DNA of 64,000 nt, taken from positions 62,001 through 126,000 of the forward strand of contig NZ_ML660064.1 of the NCBI RefSeq assembly GCF_007004665.1, given 5' to 3'. The translations under genes were made by a program, and so were the position numbers. This document shows, piece by piece, positions 33,858-42,632 of this stretch (positions are counted from its first letter, which is position 1; every line of letters starts with the position of its first letter). The notes below the pieces were generated by a model. That model saw only the letters and a program-made list of their open reading frames with translations. It did not search any database and was not told where the DNA came from. The DNA comes from Denitrobaculum tricleocarpae (lineage in GTDB: Bacteria; Pseudomonadota; Alphaproteobacteria; Kiloniellales; Kiloniellaceae).

Positions 33858-34916
33858 TTATACCGCCCGGGCAATGGGCAGGTTCATCAAGAGGTTCTGT
33901 GGCTTCAGCTTCAAGAGTTCGTCAGCCGTCATGGCCATGCCCAGATAAACCGGTTTGCCCTCCAGGTCGGGCCGCATGTCGCCGGCATCCTTGAATTCGA
34001 GCCGGAAGAGACTGAGCAGGCGTGCGTTCCGCGACTCCTCGATCTCCTCGCCGTTATAGAGATCGTTCAGGATCTGATTGGCTTCCGCATCCAGGCCGAT
34101 ATGCCAGGACCATTTGGGGTCGCTGATCTGCTGAACCGGATAGATCGTCACCTCGACGGACAGGAAATGGAAAACCCAGGCTTCGAGCACGCGGCAAAGC
34201 GCATCGAGCCCCGGCCGGGTAAAGCTCACATCGATCACCGTGTCGAAGCTGTCGCTTCTCGGCCAGTAGATCTCGGCGTTCTCGGCACTGAGCACATCCA
34301 ACTCGACGGAGCGCATGGGTGTGGCATTGTCGGCAAGCAGTTTGCCCAGAGATCCGAAGCCGCCGTCGCGGGTATACATCTCGACGATTTCCTCATCCGC
34401 CAACATGATGCCGCTGTCCTGGATGCTGACTTTTTGGCTCCGAAACAGCAGTTCCGCCGCCCGCGCACGGAAGGCGTCGTTCCGGCCTTCGAGAATAGTC
34501 CGCAGGATGGCATGGACCATCTGATCGATGAAAAGCGGCGGGACCGTGACGGCATTGCGCAGGATTTTAAGATAGGCTGCCTCCAACGTCTTTTCGGCGA
34601 TCAGGACGTCGCGAAAGTCCAGGACGATCTGATAGTTATCGCGCGCATCCGGGTCCTGAAGCTCCGCGAGCCGTGCTGCGGTCACCTTTTGCCGGGGATC
34701 CTCCAGAAGCTGCGCGTGCAATGCCTGCTCCGACTTACAGGATTCCTCGACGATGGCCATCTCCGGGCGCTGGAAGAACGCGCGAAGGTATTCATTGGTG
34801 ACATAGAGCCGCCCGTCTTCGCCGCGCCGCAGTAAATGATAGCCGCTCGTCAGCCAGAATTCAGCATCCAACGACGGCGGCAACTCCGCACCACCCGCTT
34901 GTTCGTTCTGTTCCAT
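33858..34916 (-). CDS. DUF6352-like conserved hypothetical protein
   Basis: This 352-residue protein of unknown function is soluble with no signal peptide or membrane segment. The N-terminal AEFWLTSGYHLLRRGEDGRLYVTNEYLRAFF and a central PPLFIDQMVHAILRTILEG are the best recognisable parts. I place it in DUF6352 from memory of these segments. One base separates its ATG from the stop of the preceding gene, so it is the last gene of a three-gene operon. In the genomes I recall, this trio accompanies molybdenum-dependent formate dehydrogenase genes; whether it acts in cofactor loading is unknown. The frame extends 85 codons upstream inside the neighbouring gene, but the ATG at 34916 is preferred by context. 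Confidence 0.65.
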   Translation of the reverse strand: MEQNEQAGGAELPPSLDAEFWLTSGYHLLRRGEDGRLYVTNEYLRAFFQRPEMAIVEESCKSEQALHAQLLEDPRQKVTAARLAELQDPDARDNYQIVLDFRDVLIAEKTLEAAYLKILRNAVTVPPLFIDQMVHAILRTILEGRNDAFRARAAELLFRSQKVSIQDSGIMLADEEIVEMYTRDGGFGSLGKLLADNATPMRSVELDVLSAENAEIYWPRSDSFDTVIDVSFTRPGLDALCRVLEAWVFHFLSVEVTIYPVQQISDPKWSWHIGLDAEANQILNDLYNGEEIEESRNARLLSLFRLEFKDAGDMRPDLEGKPVYLGMAMTADELLKLKPQNLLMNLPIARAV

Positions 34917-34917
34917 A

Positions 34918-35445
34918 TCAACTCTCGTTCTGGAGGGCGTCATCGTCGGGATCGCTCTCCTGTTCGACGATTTCCCAAATCTTCGCGTGCGACTTCGGAC
35001 CTTCCGGGGTAATGACCCGGAAAGACTCGACGATACCCCGGTCTTCGAGTTCGCGCGACACCGCCAGCAAGGTGTTAATGGGATGATCGCACAGGCTCGC
35101 GGCAAAGGCAGCCTCTTCCTCGGCAGCGGGCCGAGCCGCGGCCATATCCGGTGCGCCGTAGTGCTCGACAAAATGCCGGGCCAAGAGATCTATAATGCCC
35201 TCATAACTCTCCCGGTCGATGTCCGTCACGGTCACAAGCGTCGAACGGCCAAAGGACTCCAGGCCGAGAAAGCCATGGGCAAAGGCCTGACGCGTTTTCC
35301 CCTGCAGATCCTCCGGAGTCAGTTGCGAGAAGGCAAATGCCCCTGATACAGCCCATTCTCCGGGCGCCGCGGCGGACTCAAAGACCGAAACGTCCGATTC
35401 GTCGAGGCGTATGCTGCGCGGAAAGCGCAAGGGCTTCTCGGTCAT
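34918..35445 (-). CDS. DUF6505-like conserved hypothetical protein
   Basis: This 175-residue soluble protein of unknown function starts FPRSIRLDESDVSVFESAA and contains WAVSGAFAF, FAHGFLGLESFGRSTLVTVT and a histidine-rich central HFVEHYGAPDM. The segments match my recollection of DUF6505. It is the middle gene of a tightly packed operon: its start lies one base from the stop of the upstream ligase-like gene and its stop one base from the next ATG. Such spacing implies translational coupling and stoichiometric production. Confidence 0.65.
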   Translation of the reverse strand: MTEKPLRFPRSIRLDESDVSVFESAAAPGEWAVSGAFAFSQLTPEDLQGKTRQAFAHGFLGLESFGRSTLVTVTDIDRESYEGIIDLLARHFVEHYGAPDMAAARPAAEEEAAFAASLCDHPINTLLAVSRELEDRGIVESFRVITPEGPKSHAKIWEIVEQESDPDDDALQNES

Positions 35446-35446
35446 G

Positions 35447-36142
35447 CTATCGGGACACCCAGCTTGGCCCGGCCAACGCGTCCGACAGCGGTCTTGTCTT
35501 ACTCCCCTCGCGACAGAGTCCCCCCTGGGAGTCGATCTCTTTTTTGGGCTCCTCGCTCTGTTTCAGGCGCGCCAGCCACGCCAGCCGGACGGGCTCAAAC
35601 CCCTCCTCCTGCCAGCGGTGGACCCAGGTCAGAAAGTGACGGGCAAAACTCTCGGTAAGCTGATCGGCCGTGATATCGCCACAGCCCTCGTCGTAGAGTG
35701 TCGTCTCGTTGACTTTGCGCCCCGGCGCGTCGTCCGTGAGATCCATCTGGACCGCAATGCTGAAGCCGATCACCAGCCAGGCGGGAACCTGATCGTCGTC
35801 CTCGACTTCGGCCATAGCCACGCGGAAACCACCCACGAAGCCTCCATTCACATCGACCGCGTCCGGCCAGCGAAAGTGAACCGCGAGCACAGGCGGTCCG
35901 ATGGCGCCCAGAGCATCGCCGAAAGCCACCATGGCCAGAGGCAGCATAGTCAGGGATTCGGCAACCGGCGACTCAGGCTCCAGCACGATGGCCAATTCGA
36001 CCCGGTCCAAACGTTGAGACCAGTGAAAATCGCCGGCCTCACCCTCACCGGAACCGGCCGCGGCGACCGCTGTTTCAAAGGGATCTTCGCCGGGCGCGAG
36101 GCGCTTCAAACTCAAAAGTGGCGGTAACTGAGGATATTGCAA
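35447..36142 (-). CDS. Degenerate biotin/lipoate-ligase-fold protein (FDH-associated)
   Basis: The 231-residue protein resembles the biotin/lipoate protein ligase fold: LTMLPLAMVAFGDAL for the long helix, VHFRWPDAVDVNGGFVGGFRVAM in place of KWPNDVLVNGRKLAGIL, and AWLVIGFSIAVQM. The biotin-binding GRGRxG loop is not recognisable, and the lysine that ligases need (GRK) is replaced by NGGF. It is therefore probably not an active ligase. A TTG at 36142 with GGGAAG upstream is my start; another in-frame TTG lies at 36232. It is the first gene of the operon with the DUF6505- and DUF6352-like genes. Biotin/lipoate ligase homologues of this kind accompany formate dehydrogenase loci. Confidence 0.6.
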   Translation of the reverse strand: MQYPQLPPLLSLKRLAPGEDPFETAVAAAGSGEGEAGDFHWSQRLDRVELAIVLEPESPVAESLTMLPLAMVAFGDALGAIGPPVLAVHFRWPDAVDVNGGFVGGFRVAMAEVEDDDQVPAWLVIGFSIAVQMDLTDDAPGRKVNETTLYDEGCGDITADQLTESFARHFLTWVHRWQEEGFEPVRLAWLARLKQSEEPKKEIDSQGGLCREGSKTRPLSDALAGPSWVSR

Positions 36143-36282
36143 AATGATCGCTTCCCGGTCTTTTATGATGGGCCGCCGCCTGTTTCCAGCCAGCGCGGTG
36201 CGATCTTTCACAATCAGGAGGGGATTGTCCAATCTATTGGCCGAATTCTCCGAAAAATACGCCGATTCTATGACCCCGCCCC

Positions 36283-37350
36283 TCAGCTCCCAACCAGGGT
36301 CACCCCCTGTTGAGACAGACCGACCGAGACATCGCTGTCTTTTGCAATGGGCCGGGCGACGTCACCAGAGATCACGAAGAGCTCACCGATCGGCGTTTCG
36401 ACGCTGTATTCGATATGACTGCCCAGATAGGTCGCTTTGCGCACAACGCCTCTCGGGCTCTCGCCCTGCACTTCAGTTTGCAGCGTAATCGCCTGAGGAC
36501 GAATGGCGATTCGGACCGAGCCAGTCTCTAAACCTCTGGCGGGCAGCCTGAGCCGGATATCCCCAAGCGCGACCAGCGCTTCCGTGCCCTCGAGCGAGAG
36601 GATTTCCGCGTCGAGCAGATTGGCATCGCCGATGAAGTCAGCCACGAAGAGATCGGCCGGTTCGTCATAGAGTTCACGGGGCGAGCCTTCCTGTGCGATA
36701 CGGGCCTGGTTCATCACGATGATCCGGTCCGAGACCGCCAACGCCTCCTCTTGATCATGGGTCACATAGACCGACGTCAGGCCGAGCTTTTGCTGAATCT
36801 CCCGAATTTCTTCCCGGACCCTACGCCGAAGCTTGGCATCGAGATTCGACAGGGGTTCATCGAACAAAAGAACCTGCGGCTCCAGTACCAGTGCCCGCGC
36901 CACCGCAACGCGCTGTTGCTGGCCGCCTGAAAGCTCACTCGGCAGCCGGTCGCCGTAGCCCTTCAGCCCCACCAGTTCCAGGCCGTCGTGCGCGCGCTCG
37001 CCGACCTCCTGTTTCGCCAGGCCACTAACGCGAAGACCATAGGAGACATTCTCGAGCACAGTCATGTGCGGGAAAAGCGCATAGGACTGGAAGACCATAC
37101 TGACATCGCGATCCGTCGCGGGAAGCGATGTCACCTCTTCATCGCCGATCAGAATCCGGCCATGAGTCGCCATTTCCAGACCGGCAATCATACGCAGCGT
37201 CGTTGTCTTGCCGCATCCGCTCGGCCCCAGCAGAGTCACCAGAGAGCCTGCTTCCACGCGGAAGGAAACCTGATCCACGGCCACCACCGGACCGAAGGCC
37301 TTGGTGACCGCGTCAAAGCTGACCGATGCTGCTTTACTCGCGATTGTCAT
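36283..37350 (-). CDS. ABC transporter ATP-binding subunit (AfuC/FbpC-like)
   Basis: The ATPase energises the transporter encoded by this operon. The 355-residue protein has Walker A GPSGCGKTT, the signature LSGGQQQRVAVARAL, Walker B VLLFDEPLSNLD, and a C-terminal TOBE-type regulatory domain (residues about 245-350) with RPQAITLQ. Its start overlaps the permease stop by four bases (ATGA). The family name implies iron, but the context discussed for the binding protein favours phosphorylated sugars or inositol phosphates. Confidence 0.92.
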   Translation of the reverse strand: MTIASKAASVSFDAVTKAFGPVVAVDQVSFRVEAGSLVTLLGPSGCGKTTTLRMIAGLEMATHGRILIGDEEVTSLPATDRDVSMVFQSYALFPHMTVLENVSYGLRVSGLAKQEVGERAHDGLELVGLKGYGDRLPSELSGGQQQRVAVARALVLEPQVLLFDEPLSNLDAKLRRRVREEIREIQQKLGLTSVYVTHDQEEALAVSDRIIVMNQARIAQEGSPRELYDEPADLFVADFIGDANLLDAEILSLEGTEALVALGDIRLRLPARGLETGSVRIAIRPQAITLQTEVQGESPRGVVRKATYLGSHIEYSVETPIGELFVISGDVARPIAKDSDVSVGLSQQGVTLVGS

Positions 37351-39566
37351 GCCGCCTTACTCTCCGCAATTGGTGATGCAACACCGCTATCTTGGTTTCG
37401 CCGTTTGATGCGCCGTTCTCCAACTGCGAACTGCACCATGGAAATCGCCACAAGCATGACCAGGATCAGAACCGACGAATAGGCAATCGCGAGGCCGTAA
37501 TCATTGTTCTCAACCCGGCCGATAATGTAGGAGGTCGCCATATCGTAGTTCGCGCTGACCAGGAAAATCACCGCAGAGATGGCCGTAATGGCGCGCACGA
37601 AACTGTACACCAAAGCCGCGACGATGGCGGGACGCAGCAAGGGCAAAATGACTTTCCGCACAGTGGTGAAACTGGTCGCGCCCAGGGTCAGAGAGGCTTC
37701 GTCGAGGCTCTTGTCCAGCTGGCTCATGGAGGCGATGCCTGCCCGGACCCCGACCGGCATGTTCCGGAAGATGAAACAGATCACCAGAATGACACCCGTG
37801 CCGGTCAACTCGATCGGAGGAACATTGAAGGCCAGAACGTAGCTGACACCGATGACCGTGCCGGGAATGGCGAAGCTCAACATAGTGCCGAACTCAAAAC
37901 TATCCTTGCCCGCAAACCTCTGCCGAACCAGCAGATATGCGGTGACCAGACCAATGCCGGCGGTCAGTGGCGCCGACACGCCCGCGATGATCATGGTGGT
38001 GAAGAAGGAATTCCAGGCCGATCCGGTCCAGAGCATGCCGCCCTCTCCTGATGAGACAGAGAATGCCGCGATGTAATGGCGCAGCGTCAGGCTGTGGTCC
38101 CTGCCCCAGGTTTCTACAAACCCGCCGAAGACGATCATGACATAGATAATGATGGTCAGGACGGCCCAGGGAACCGCGGTTCCGTAGACAAGCCAGGTCA
38201 GACGTTTGGGCAGGTAAGGATGCGTGCCCGAATCACCTTTGCCGGTCACGGTCGTATAGGACTTCTTCCCGAGCCAGCGGCGCTGAGCATAGAAGGCAGA
38301 GAGCGTGAAGCCCAACAAGATAAGCGCCAGAACGGCCGCACGGCCCTGATCGTTCTGTGCCCCGACAATGGCGAAAAAAATCTCGGTCGAGAGCACATCA
38401 TAGTTCCCGCCCAGAACCAGCGGATTACCGAAATCGGCCATGCTCTCGATAAAACCCAACAGAAAAGCGTTGGCGAGCCCCGGCCGCATCAAGGGAAGCG
38501 AGATAGTGGTAAAGGTCGTCCAGCGGTCGGCACGCAGGGTCTGCGCGGCCTCTTCCATAGAGGGACTCACACCCTCGACAACACCAATCAGCACCAGAAA
38601 GGCGATGGGCGTGAAGGCCAGCATCTGCGCGAACCATATGCCCGGAAGACCATAGATCCAGCGCCCCGCGGGAATGCCCAGAAGATCGCTCGCGAACTGG
38701 GTCACGCTGCCCGAGCGGCCGAACAGCAGAATGATGGCCAGGCCGATGACGAAGGGGGGCGTGATGATCGGCAGAACTGTGAGCGCCCGCAGCAGCTTCT
38801 TGGCGCGAAAGCGCGTCCGTGTGACGACGAGGGCAAAGGCGAGCCCCAGGATCGTCGTGCCAGCTCCCACCGTCACTGCCAGAAACAGGGAATTCCAGGC
38901 CGCACCGCAGGAGACGTTGCCGCTCAGACAGCCCAGACCCCAGATCTTCTTATCGAAAAACTTCGTCAGGAACACCGAAGGCGCATAGAGGCCCGCGTCA
39001 TCCTTTAAAGCACTGAGGAGGATCTGAATGACCGGGAAGAGAATGAAAATACCGACGAGTGCGATGACCAGCCCGATGGAGCCGACCACGAACACATCGC
39101 CGTTGATCGCACCGCGGGCCGCAATTCCCTGGGTCAGAAAAAACAGGAACCCCGCCGAAGTCAGCAGCGCCCCGTAGCCGAGGCCGAACTGGCGCCGCTC
39201 CAAAGGGCCGAAAAGCTGCTCGAGGCCCGCGAACTCCCAGCCGTCGATCCCGATGGAAAAACCCTGGAGGCCGACATAAGCAAGTCCGCCGAGCCCAGAG
39301 ATCAGGAGAATACTTGCGAAAAGCGGATCGTTCTTGGCCCGGCCGATCAGCCCCAGAGGCAAGAGCAGAAAGAAGCTGATCGGGGCCAGCCAGATCTTAT
39401 CGTCCAAAAAGACCTGAAGAATACCGGGCGCATAGTCCCGGTCAGCGGGGTAGCCGTCAAAAAGCCATTCGAAAATCCAGAAGCCGTCCTCTATGGCGTA
39501 CCACGGCAGGAGCGCGTAACCGAGCCAGCCCACGGCCAGCCATAGAGCAACGGTTCTGTTCATCAA
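37347..39566 (-). CDS. ABC transporter permease, two fused membrane domains (AfuB/FbpB-like)
   Basis: This 739-residue inner-membrane protein contains two binding-protein-dependent transport domains in one chain, as in FbpB and AfuB. The coupling-helix EAA-type motifs are MEEAAQTLRADRWTTFTTISL in the first half and LDEASLTLGATSFTTVRKVIL in the second. About 13 membrane helices are apparent. It lies 92 bases after the substrate-binding gene and overlaps the ATPase start by four bases. Confidence 0.88.
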   Translation of the reverse strand: MMNRTVALWLAVGWLGYALLPWYAIEDGFWIFEWLFDGYPADRDYAPGILQVFLDDKIWLAPISFFLLLPLGLIGRAKNDPLFASILLISGLGGLAYVGLQGFSIGIDGWEFAGLEQLFGPLERRQFGLGYGALLTSAGFLFFLTQGIAARGAINGDVFVVGSIGLVIALVGIFILFPVIQILLSALKDDAGLYAPSVFLTKFFDKKIWGLGCLSGNVSCGAAWNSLFLAVTVGAGTTILGLAFALVVTRTRFRAKKLLRALTVLPIITPPFVIGLAIILLFGRSGSVTQFASDLLGIPAGRWIYGLPGIWFAQMLAFTPIAFLVLIGVVEGVSPSMEEAAQTLRADRWTTFTTISLPLMRPGLANAFLLGFIESMADFGNPLVLGGNYDVLSTEIFFAIVGAQNDQGRAAVLALILLGFTLSAFYAQRRWLGKKSYTTVTGKGDSGTHPYLPKRLTWLVYGTAVPWAVLTIIIYVMIVFGGFVETWGRDHSLTLRHYIAAFSVSSGEGGMLWTGSAWNSFFTTMIIAGVSAPLTAGIGLVTAYLLVRQRFAGKDSFEFGTMLSFAIPGTVIGVSYVLAFNVPPIELTGTGVILVICFIFRNMPVGVRAGIASMSQLDKSLDEASLTLGATSFTTVRKVILPLLRPAIVAALVYSFVRAITAISAVIFLVSANYDMATSYIIGRVENNDYGLAIAYSSVLILVMLVAISMVQFAVGERRIKRRNQDSGVASPIAESKAA

Positions 39567-39658
39567 GGAGACGGTCTCTCAAAGCTGTCTGAATTGGGCG
39601 TCGCCAGGGGCTGATCGGGGCCGACCGGGCCAGATCCGGCCGATCAGCCCCTCGCAGC

Positions 39659-40711
39659 TCAACGCGGCAGAGACTTTACTTCGTCGTCCCACTTCTTCAG
39701 CAGACGCTTGCGCTCCGCCGAAGATCCGTACTTTTTAAAGTCGTAATCAATCAGCTTGATCTCATCGAGTTTCGGCGCGCTTGGCGAAGAGTCGGCGGCC
39801 TTGTTCGACATGACCTGGTAGGCCTTGACCTCCAGGGACCGCGACTGAACAGCCGACGTGAGCGCCCAGTCGTAGAACTTCTGAGCGCTTTCGGGATTGC
39901 GGGCGCCCTTGATAATGCTCATGGATCCGATCTCGTAACCGGTACCCTCCGAGGGGGCCACGACATTGATCGGAAAGCCGCTGACCGCCTGTTTCACCGC
40001 GTCATGCATAAAGACAATGCCGATGGTGGTTTCGCCACGGGCCGCAGCCTTGATCGGTGCCGATCCGGATTTGGTGTACTGGTTGATGTTCTTATGCAGG
40101 GCCTTCATGAACTCGAAGCCCTTTTCCTCCCCGAAGAGCTGAACGATGGTCGCCAGCGTCGTATAGGCCGTGCCGGAGGAATTCGGGTTCGCCATCTGAA
40201 CTTCACCCTTGTAGACAGGATCCGTCAGATCCATCCAGCTCGCCGGCACCGGCAGGCCTTTCTCCTTCAGCAGTTCCGTGTTGTAGCCGTATCCCAGACC
40301 GCCGGCATAGATCCCGATGGTCTTGTCGTTGGCCGAGGCGGCCTGACTGAGCGCCCAATCATGGAGTTCACCGCGCATGGGCGAAACATAGGCCTCGGTC
40401 AGTCCCTCCTCCGCCGCCTGCAGATGAGGGTCGCCGGTCCCGCCCCACCAGATGTCACCCTTGGGATTGCGGGCTTCAGCCTTGATCTGGGCGAAGGTCT
40501 CCCCCGAGCTCTTACGGCTCATGGCGACCTTGATACCGGTTTCCTTCTCGAAAGCCTGCACCATCAGCTGGCACCAGTCTTCCTGGGCAGAGCAATAGTA
40601 GGTGAGCTTGTCGGCTGCGAAGGCCGTCGATGTTGCGAAGCCTGAAAGGGCGACGACTGCAGCAGCCGCCGCGCCGAAAAGCCACTGCGAGCTGCGTGTT
40701 GTTTCATTCAT
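39659..40711 (-). CDS. ABC substrate-binding protein, AfuA-like (likely phosphorylated sugar/polyol)
   Basis: This 350-residue periplasmic protein has a signal peptide ending AFAA near residue 33. It has the cluster F fold of iron and sugar-phosphate binding proteins (LTYYCSAQEDW, GDIWWGGTGDPH, NPNSSGTAYTTL). The ferric-binding adjacent tyrosines of FbpA are missing; at the equivalent place there is IVFMHDAVK, followed by Glu260. His236-Asp237 and Glu260 reproduce the spacing (23 residues) I recall for the sugar-phosphate ligands of Actinobacillus AfuA. The neighbouring inositol-monophosphatase and iol genes suggest inositol phosphate or a related compound. GGAGG precedes the ATG by nine bases. 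Confidence 0.8.
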   Translation of the reverse strand: MNETTRSSQWLFGAAAAAVVALSGFATSTAFAADKLTYYCSAQEDWCQLMVQAFEKETGIKVAMSRKSSGETFAQIKAEARNPKGDIWWGGTGDPHLQAAEEGLTEAYVSPMRGELHDWALSQAASANDKTIGIYAGGLGYGYNTELLKEKGLPVPASWMDLTDPVYKGEVQMANPNSSGTAYTTLATIVQLFGEEKGFEFMKALHKNINQYTKSGSAPIKAAARGETTIGIVFMHDAVKQAVSGFPINVVAPSEGTGYEIGSMSIIKGARNPESAQKFYDWALTSAVQSRSLEVKAYQVMSNKAADSSPSAPKLDEIKLIDYDFKKYGSSAERKRLLKKWDDEVKSLPR

Positions 40712-40871
40712 GATTCATTCCTCCCTGTTGGCGATATTACTTTTTATTTTCAAACCGTTATTTGAAATCTCTATCGCCGTTTATTATGATGCACCCCTTC
40801 AGGGAACCTTTGCTCCTGTCTAAGGCGCCGGTACCGGATTTGCGGAATTCGTTTTCCACGAAGTCATAGGA

Positions 40872-40889
40872 ATGGAATATCGTTTCCAT
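40872..40889. promoter_or_regulatory. ATGGAA-N6-TTCCAT palindrome, putative RpiR/IolR operator
   Basis: A perfect 6-bp inverted repeat, ATGGAA and TTCCAT with a six-base spacer, lies in the 290-base divergent region between the substrate-binding and phosphatase genes. The same TGGAA-N6-TTCCA occurs just before the RpiR gene at 42598. Its form fits the GGAA-N6-TTCC IolR site reported in rhizobia (from memory). Confidence 0.65.
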
Positions 40890-41001
40890 ACACATTGCAA
40901 TAAAATTGTCATAAAACTGTAATCTCTATTTTCTTGTACCCGCCCCTGTTCACACCGAGCGTAGACCCGTCACCCTGGTCACGGATTCAAAGTTTCTTTC
41001 A

Positions 41002-41805
41002 ATGACACGCAATTCCAACGAACGACGGCTTGAAGTGGCCTGCGAGGTTGCACGGCAAGCCGGAAAACACGCCCTCTCCTACTTCGCCGACCGCAGCAGG
41101 CTCAATATCGAGGGCAAGGGCGTCCAAGACATGTTCAGTCAGGCGGACGTGGAGACCGAAGTGCTCATCCGTGAGCAGCTGGCGGCCGCCTTTCCCGATG
41201 ACGGCTTTTTCGGCGAGGAGACCGAGCCCTCCGGATTGGAGTCTTCAAACGGAACCTGGGTCGTGGATCCGATCGACGGAACCGCCTGTTTTGTCGTCGG
41301 TATTCCAACCTGGTGCGTCTCGATCGCCTTCGTCCGCAACAAAAGGATCGAGATCGGAGTCATCTACGATCCCAACAGCGACGAGCTTTTCTCGGCCTCT
41401 CATGGCCAGGGTTCATTCTTGAACGGTCAGGCCATAGCCGTCGCGAAGGCGCAAGACTTTACCGGCGGCATGACCGGGTTCAGCTTTTCCCACCGGGCCA
41501 CGCCGCAATCCATCACGGGCGTGCTGGAGAGACTCCTGAGCCAGGGGGGAATGTTTTACCGCAACGGATCCGGGGCCCTCACTTTGGCATACGTCGCCTG
41601 TGGCCGGCTCAATGCCTTCTTTGAACCCCATATGAACTCATGGGATTCCAGTGCAGGCGTTTTGCTCATCAGAGAAGCCGGTGGCTGGGCGAATGAGACT
41701 CTTGAGGGCGATGGCTTGGTCAAAGGTGCGCTGGTGATGGCAGCCGCGGACGGGCTTGCCGGGTCTTTGAAAAAGCTCATACTCGGTGACGAGACTTCAT
41801 CCTAA
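41002..41805 (+). CDS. Inositol-monophosphatase-family phosphatase
   Basis: This magnesium-dependent phosphatase family acts on inositol monophosphates, histidinol phosphate and some sugar phosphates. The 267-residue chain has the metal-binding GEE (residues 71-73), DPIDGT (89-94) and WDSSAGVLLIREAGG near residue 215. It is divergent from the ABC transporter operon and shares an operator-like palindrome with it. A transporter that imports phosphorylated polyols needs such an enzyme to release the polyol, so inositol phosphate is the leading substrate hypothesis. A histidinol-phosphate role is less likely because no his genes are near. Confidence 0.85.
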   Translation: MTRNSNERRLEVACEVARQAGKHALSYFADRSRLNIEGKGVQDMFSQADVETEVLIREQLAAAFPDDGFFGEETEPSGLESSNGTWVVDPIDGTACFVVGIPTWCVSIAFVRNKRIEIGVIYDPNSDELFSASHGQGSFLNGQAIAVAKAQDFTGGMTGFSFSHRATPQSITGVLERLLSQGGMFYRNGSGALTLAYVACGRLNAFFEPHMNSWDSSAGVLLIREAGGWANETLEGDGLVKGALVMAAADGLAGSLKKLILGDETSS

Positions 41806-41837
41806 AGACCTGATAAATGTAGGCGCCGCGAGCCCAC

Positions 41838-42410
41838 TTAAGTCTTCTTGTCAAAAAACGCCACGATTCGGTTCTGCTGGGTTTCGCTCAAGGTCGGCCA
41901 GAGCTGATCCATGTTCACTTTGACCTCCTTGGCGCCCGCCAGATAGGCCTTACCGTACCAGATATAGGCCAGCTCGCTCAGCTCATCCTCGTCCTTCCGC
42001 TCGGGACTGAGGCCCTGCGCGTACATCCAGGCAATCAGCTCCATGGCCTCCTGTTCGCCCGCTTTGGCCTGCTCCACGAGCATTTCGACGTCTTTCGATG
42101 ACGCCCGGCCCGATTTTACGCGCTTTGCCAGCGCGGTGCGGGCCGCAATGATGTCGGCCGCCGCCTTTGCCGCGGCTTCGCGCTCTTGAGCCGCCTGCTG
42201 CCGTGCCGCCAAGACGCCGGCAATGGACTTGGGCACCTCGACTTTTCCAGGGAGTTCGTCACACCATTCGGGCGTTTCGCCATAGCTGGCACAGATAAAG
42301 CGCTTGGTCAGAATATCGGCGCCGCGCCAGTAATCCTCCGTGTAGGATACCGCCTGGGCCGGCGTCACCTGAAGCGCGCTCCATAGAAGTGCTATCGAAA
42401 TCAAACGCAT
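41838..42410 (-). CDS. Exported hypothetical protein with Sel1-like segment
   Basis: This 190-residue protein has a signal peptide (cleavage after AQA near 20) and a Trp-rich start WRGADILTKRFICASYGETPEWCDEL with two possibly disulphide-bonding cysteines. A long alanine/glutamate-rich helix follows, then a segment EAMELIAWMYAQGLSPE...SELAYIWYGKAYLAGA that resembles a Sel1 repeat. It probably acts in the periplasm; no function is known. It converges on the phosphatase gene. Confidence 0.65.
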   Translation of the reverse strand: MRLISIALLWSALQVTPAQAVSYTEDYWRGADILTKRFICASYGETPEWCDELPGKVEVPKSIAGVLAARQQAAQEREAAAKAAADIIAARTALAKRVKSGRASSKDVEMLVEQAKAGEQEAMELIAWMYAQGLSPERKDEDELSELAYIWYGKAYLAGAKEVKVNMDQLWPTLSETQQNRIVAFFDKKT

Positions 42411-42597
42411 ATCAACCGGCCGCTTCCTGCGATCCCGTTTCGCTCCATCAGAGAGCTTAGCCCTCTTGAGGGCGGAATACTGCCGTTAAAACTTTAAGAT
42501 CGCGTTTTTATCCAATTGATTTTAAATAAAATTTTATCTTCTTCACCTTGAGGAATCGGTTCTCGATTCTGGCGTTTGACGACACATTCCATTAAAT

Positions 42598-42613
42598 TGG
42601 AAAAATCATTCCA
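42598..42613. promoter_or_regulatory. TGGAA-N6-TTCCA site before the RpiR gene
   Basis: TGGAAAAATCATTCCA carries 5-bp inverted arms with a six-base spacer and ends 20 bases before the RpiR start codon. A further half-site TTCCA lies 11 bases upstream. It matches the palindrome at 40872, so the regulator probably controls itself and the divergent transporter/phosphatase region. Confidence 0.7.
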
Positions 42614-42632
42614 TTTCCTCTGCCGGAAGATC

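Noticed and set aside
36283..40711. Ferric iron transporter
   Set aside because: The binding protein lacks the adjacent tyrosines used for Fe(III), and the genetic context is inositol and phosphatase genes, although a metal role is not formally excluded.
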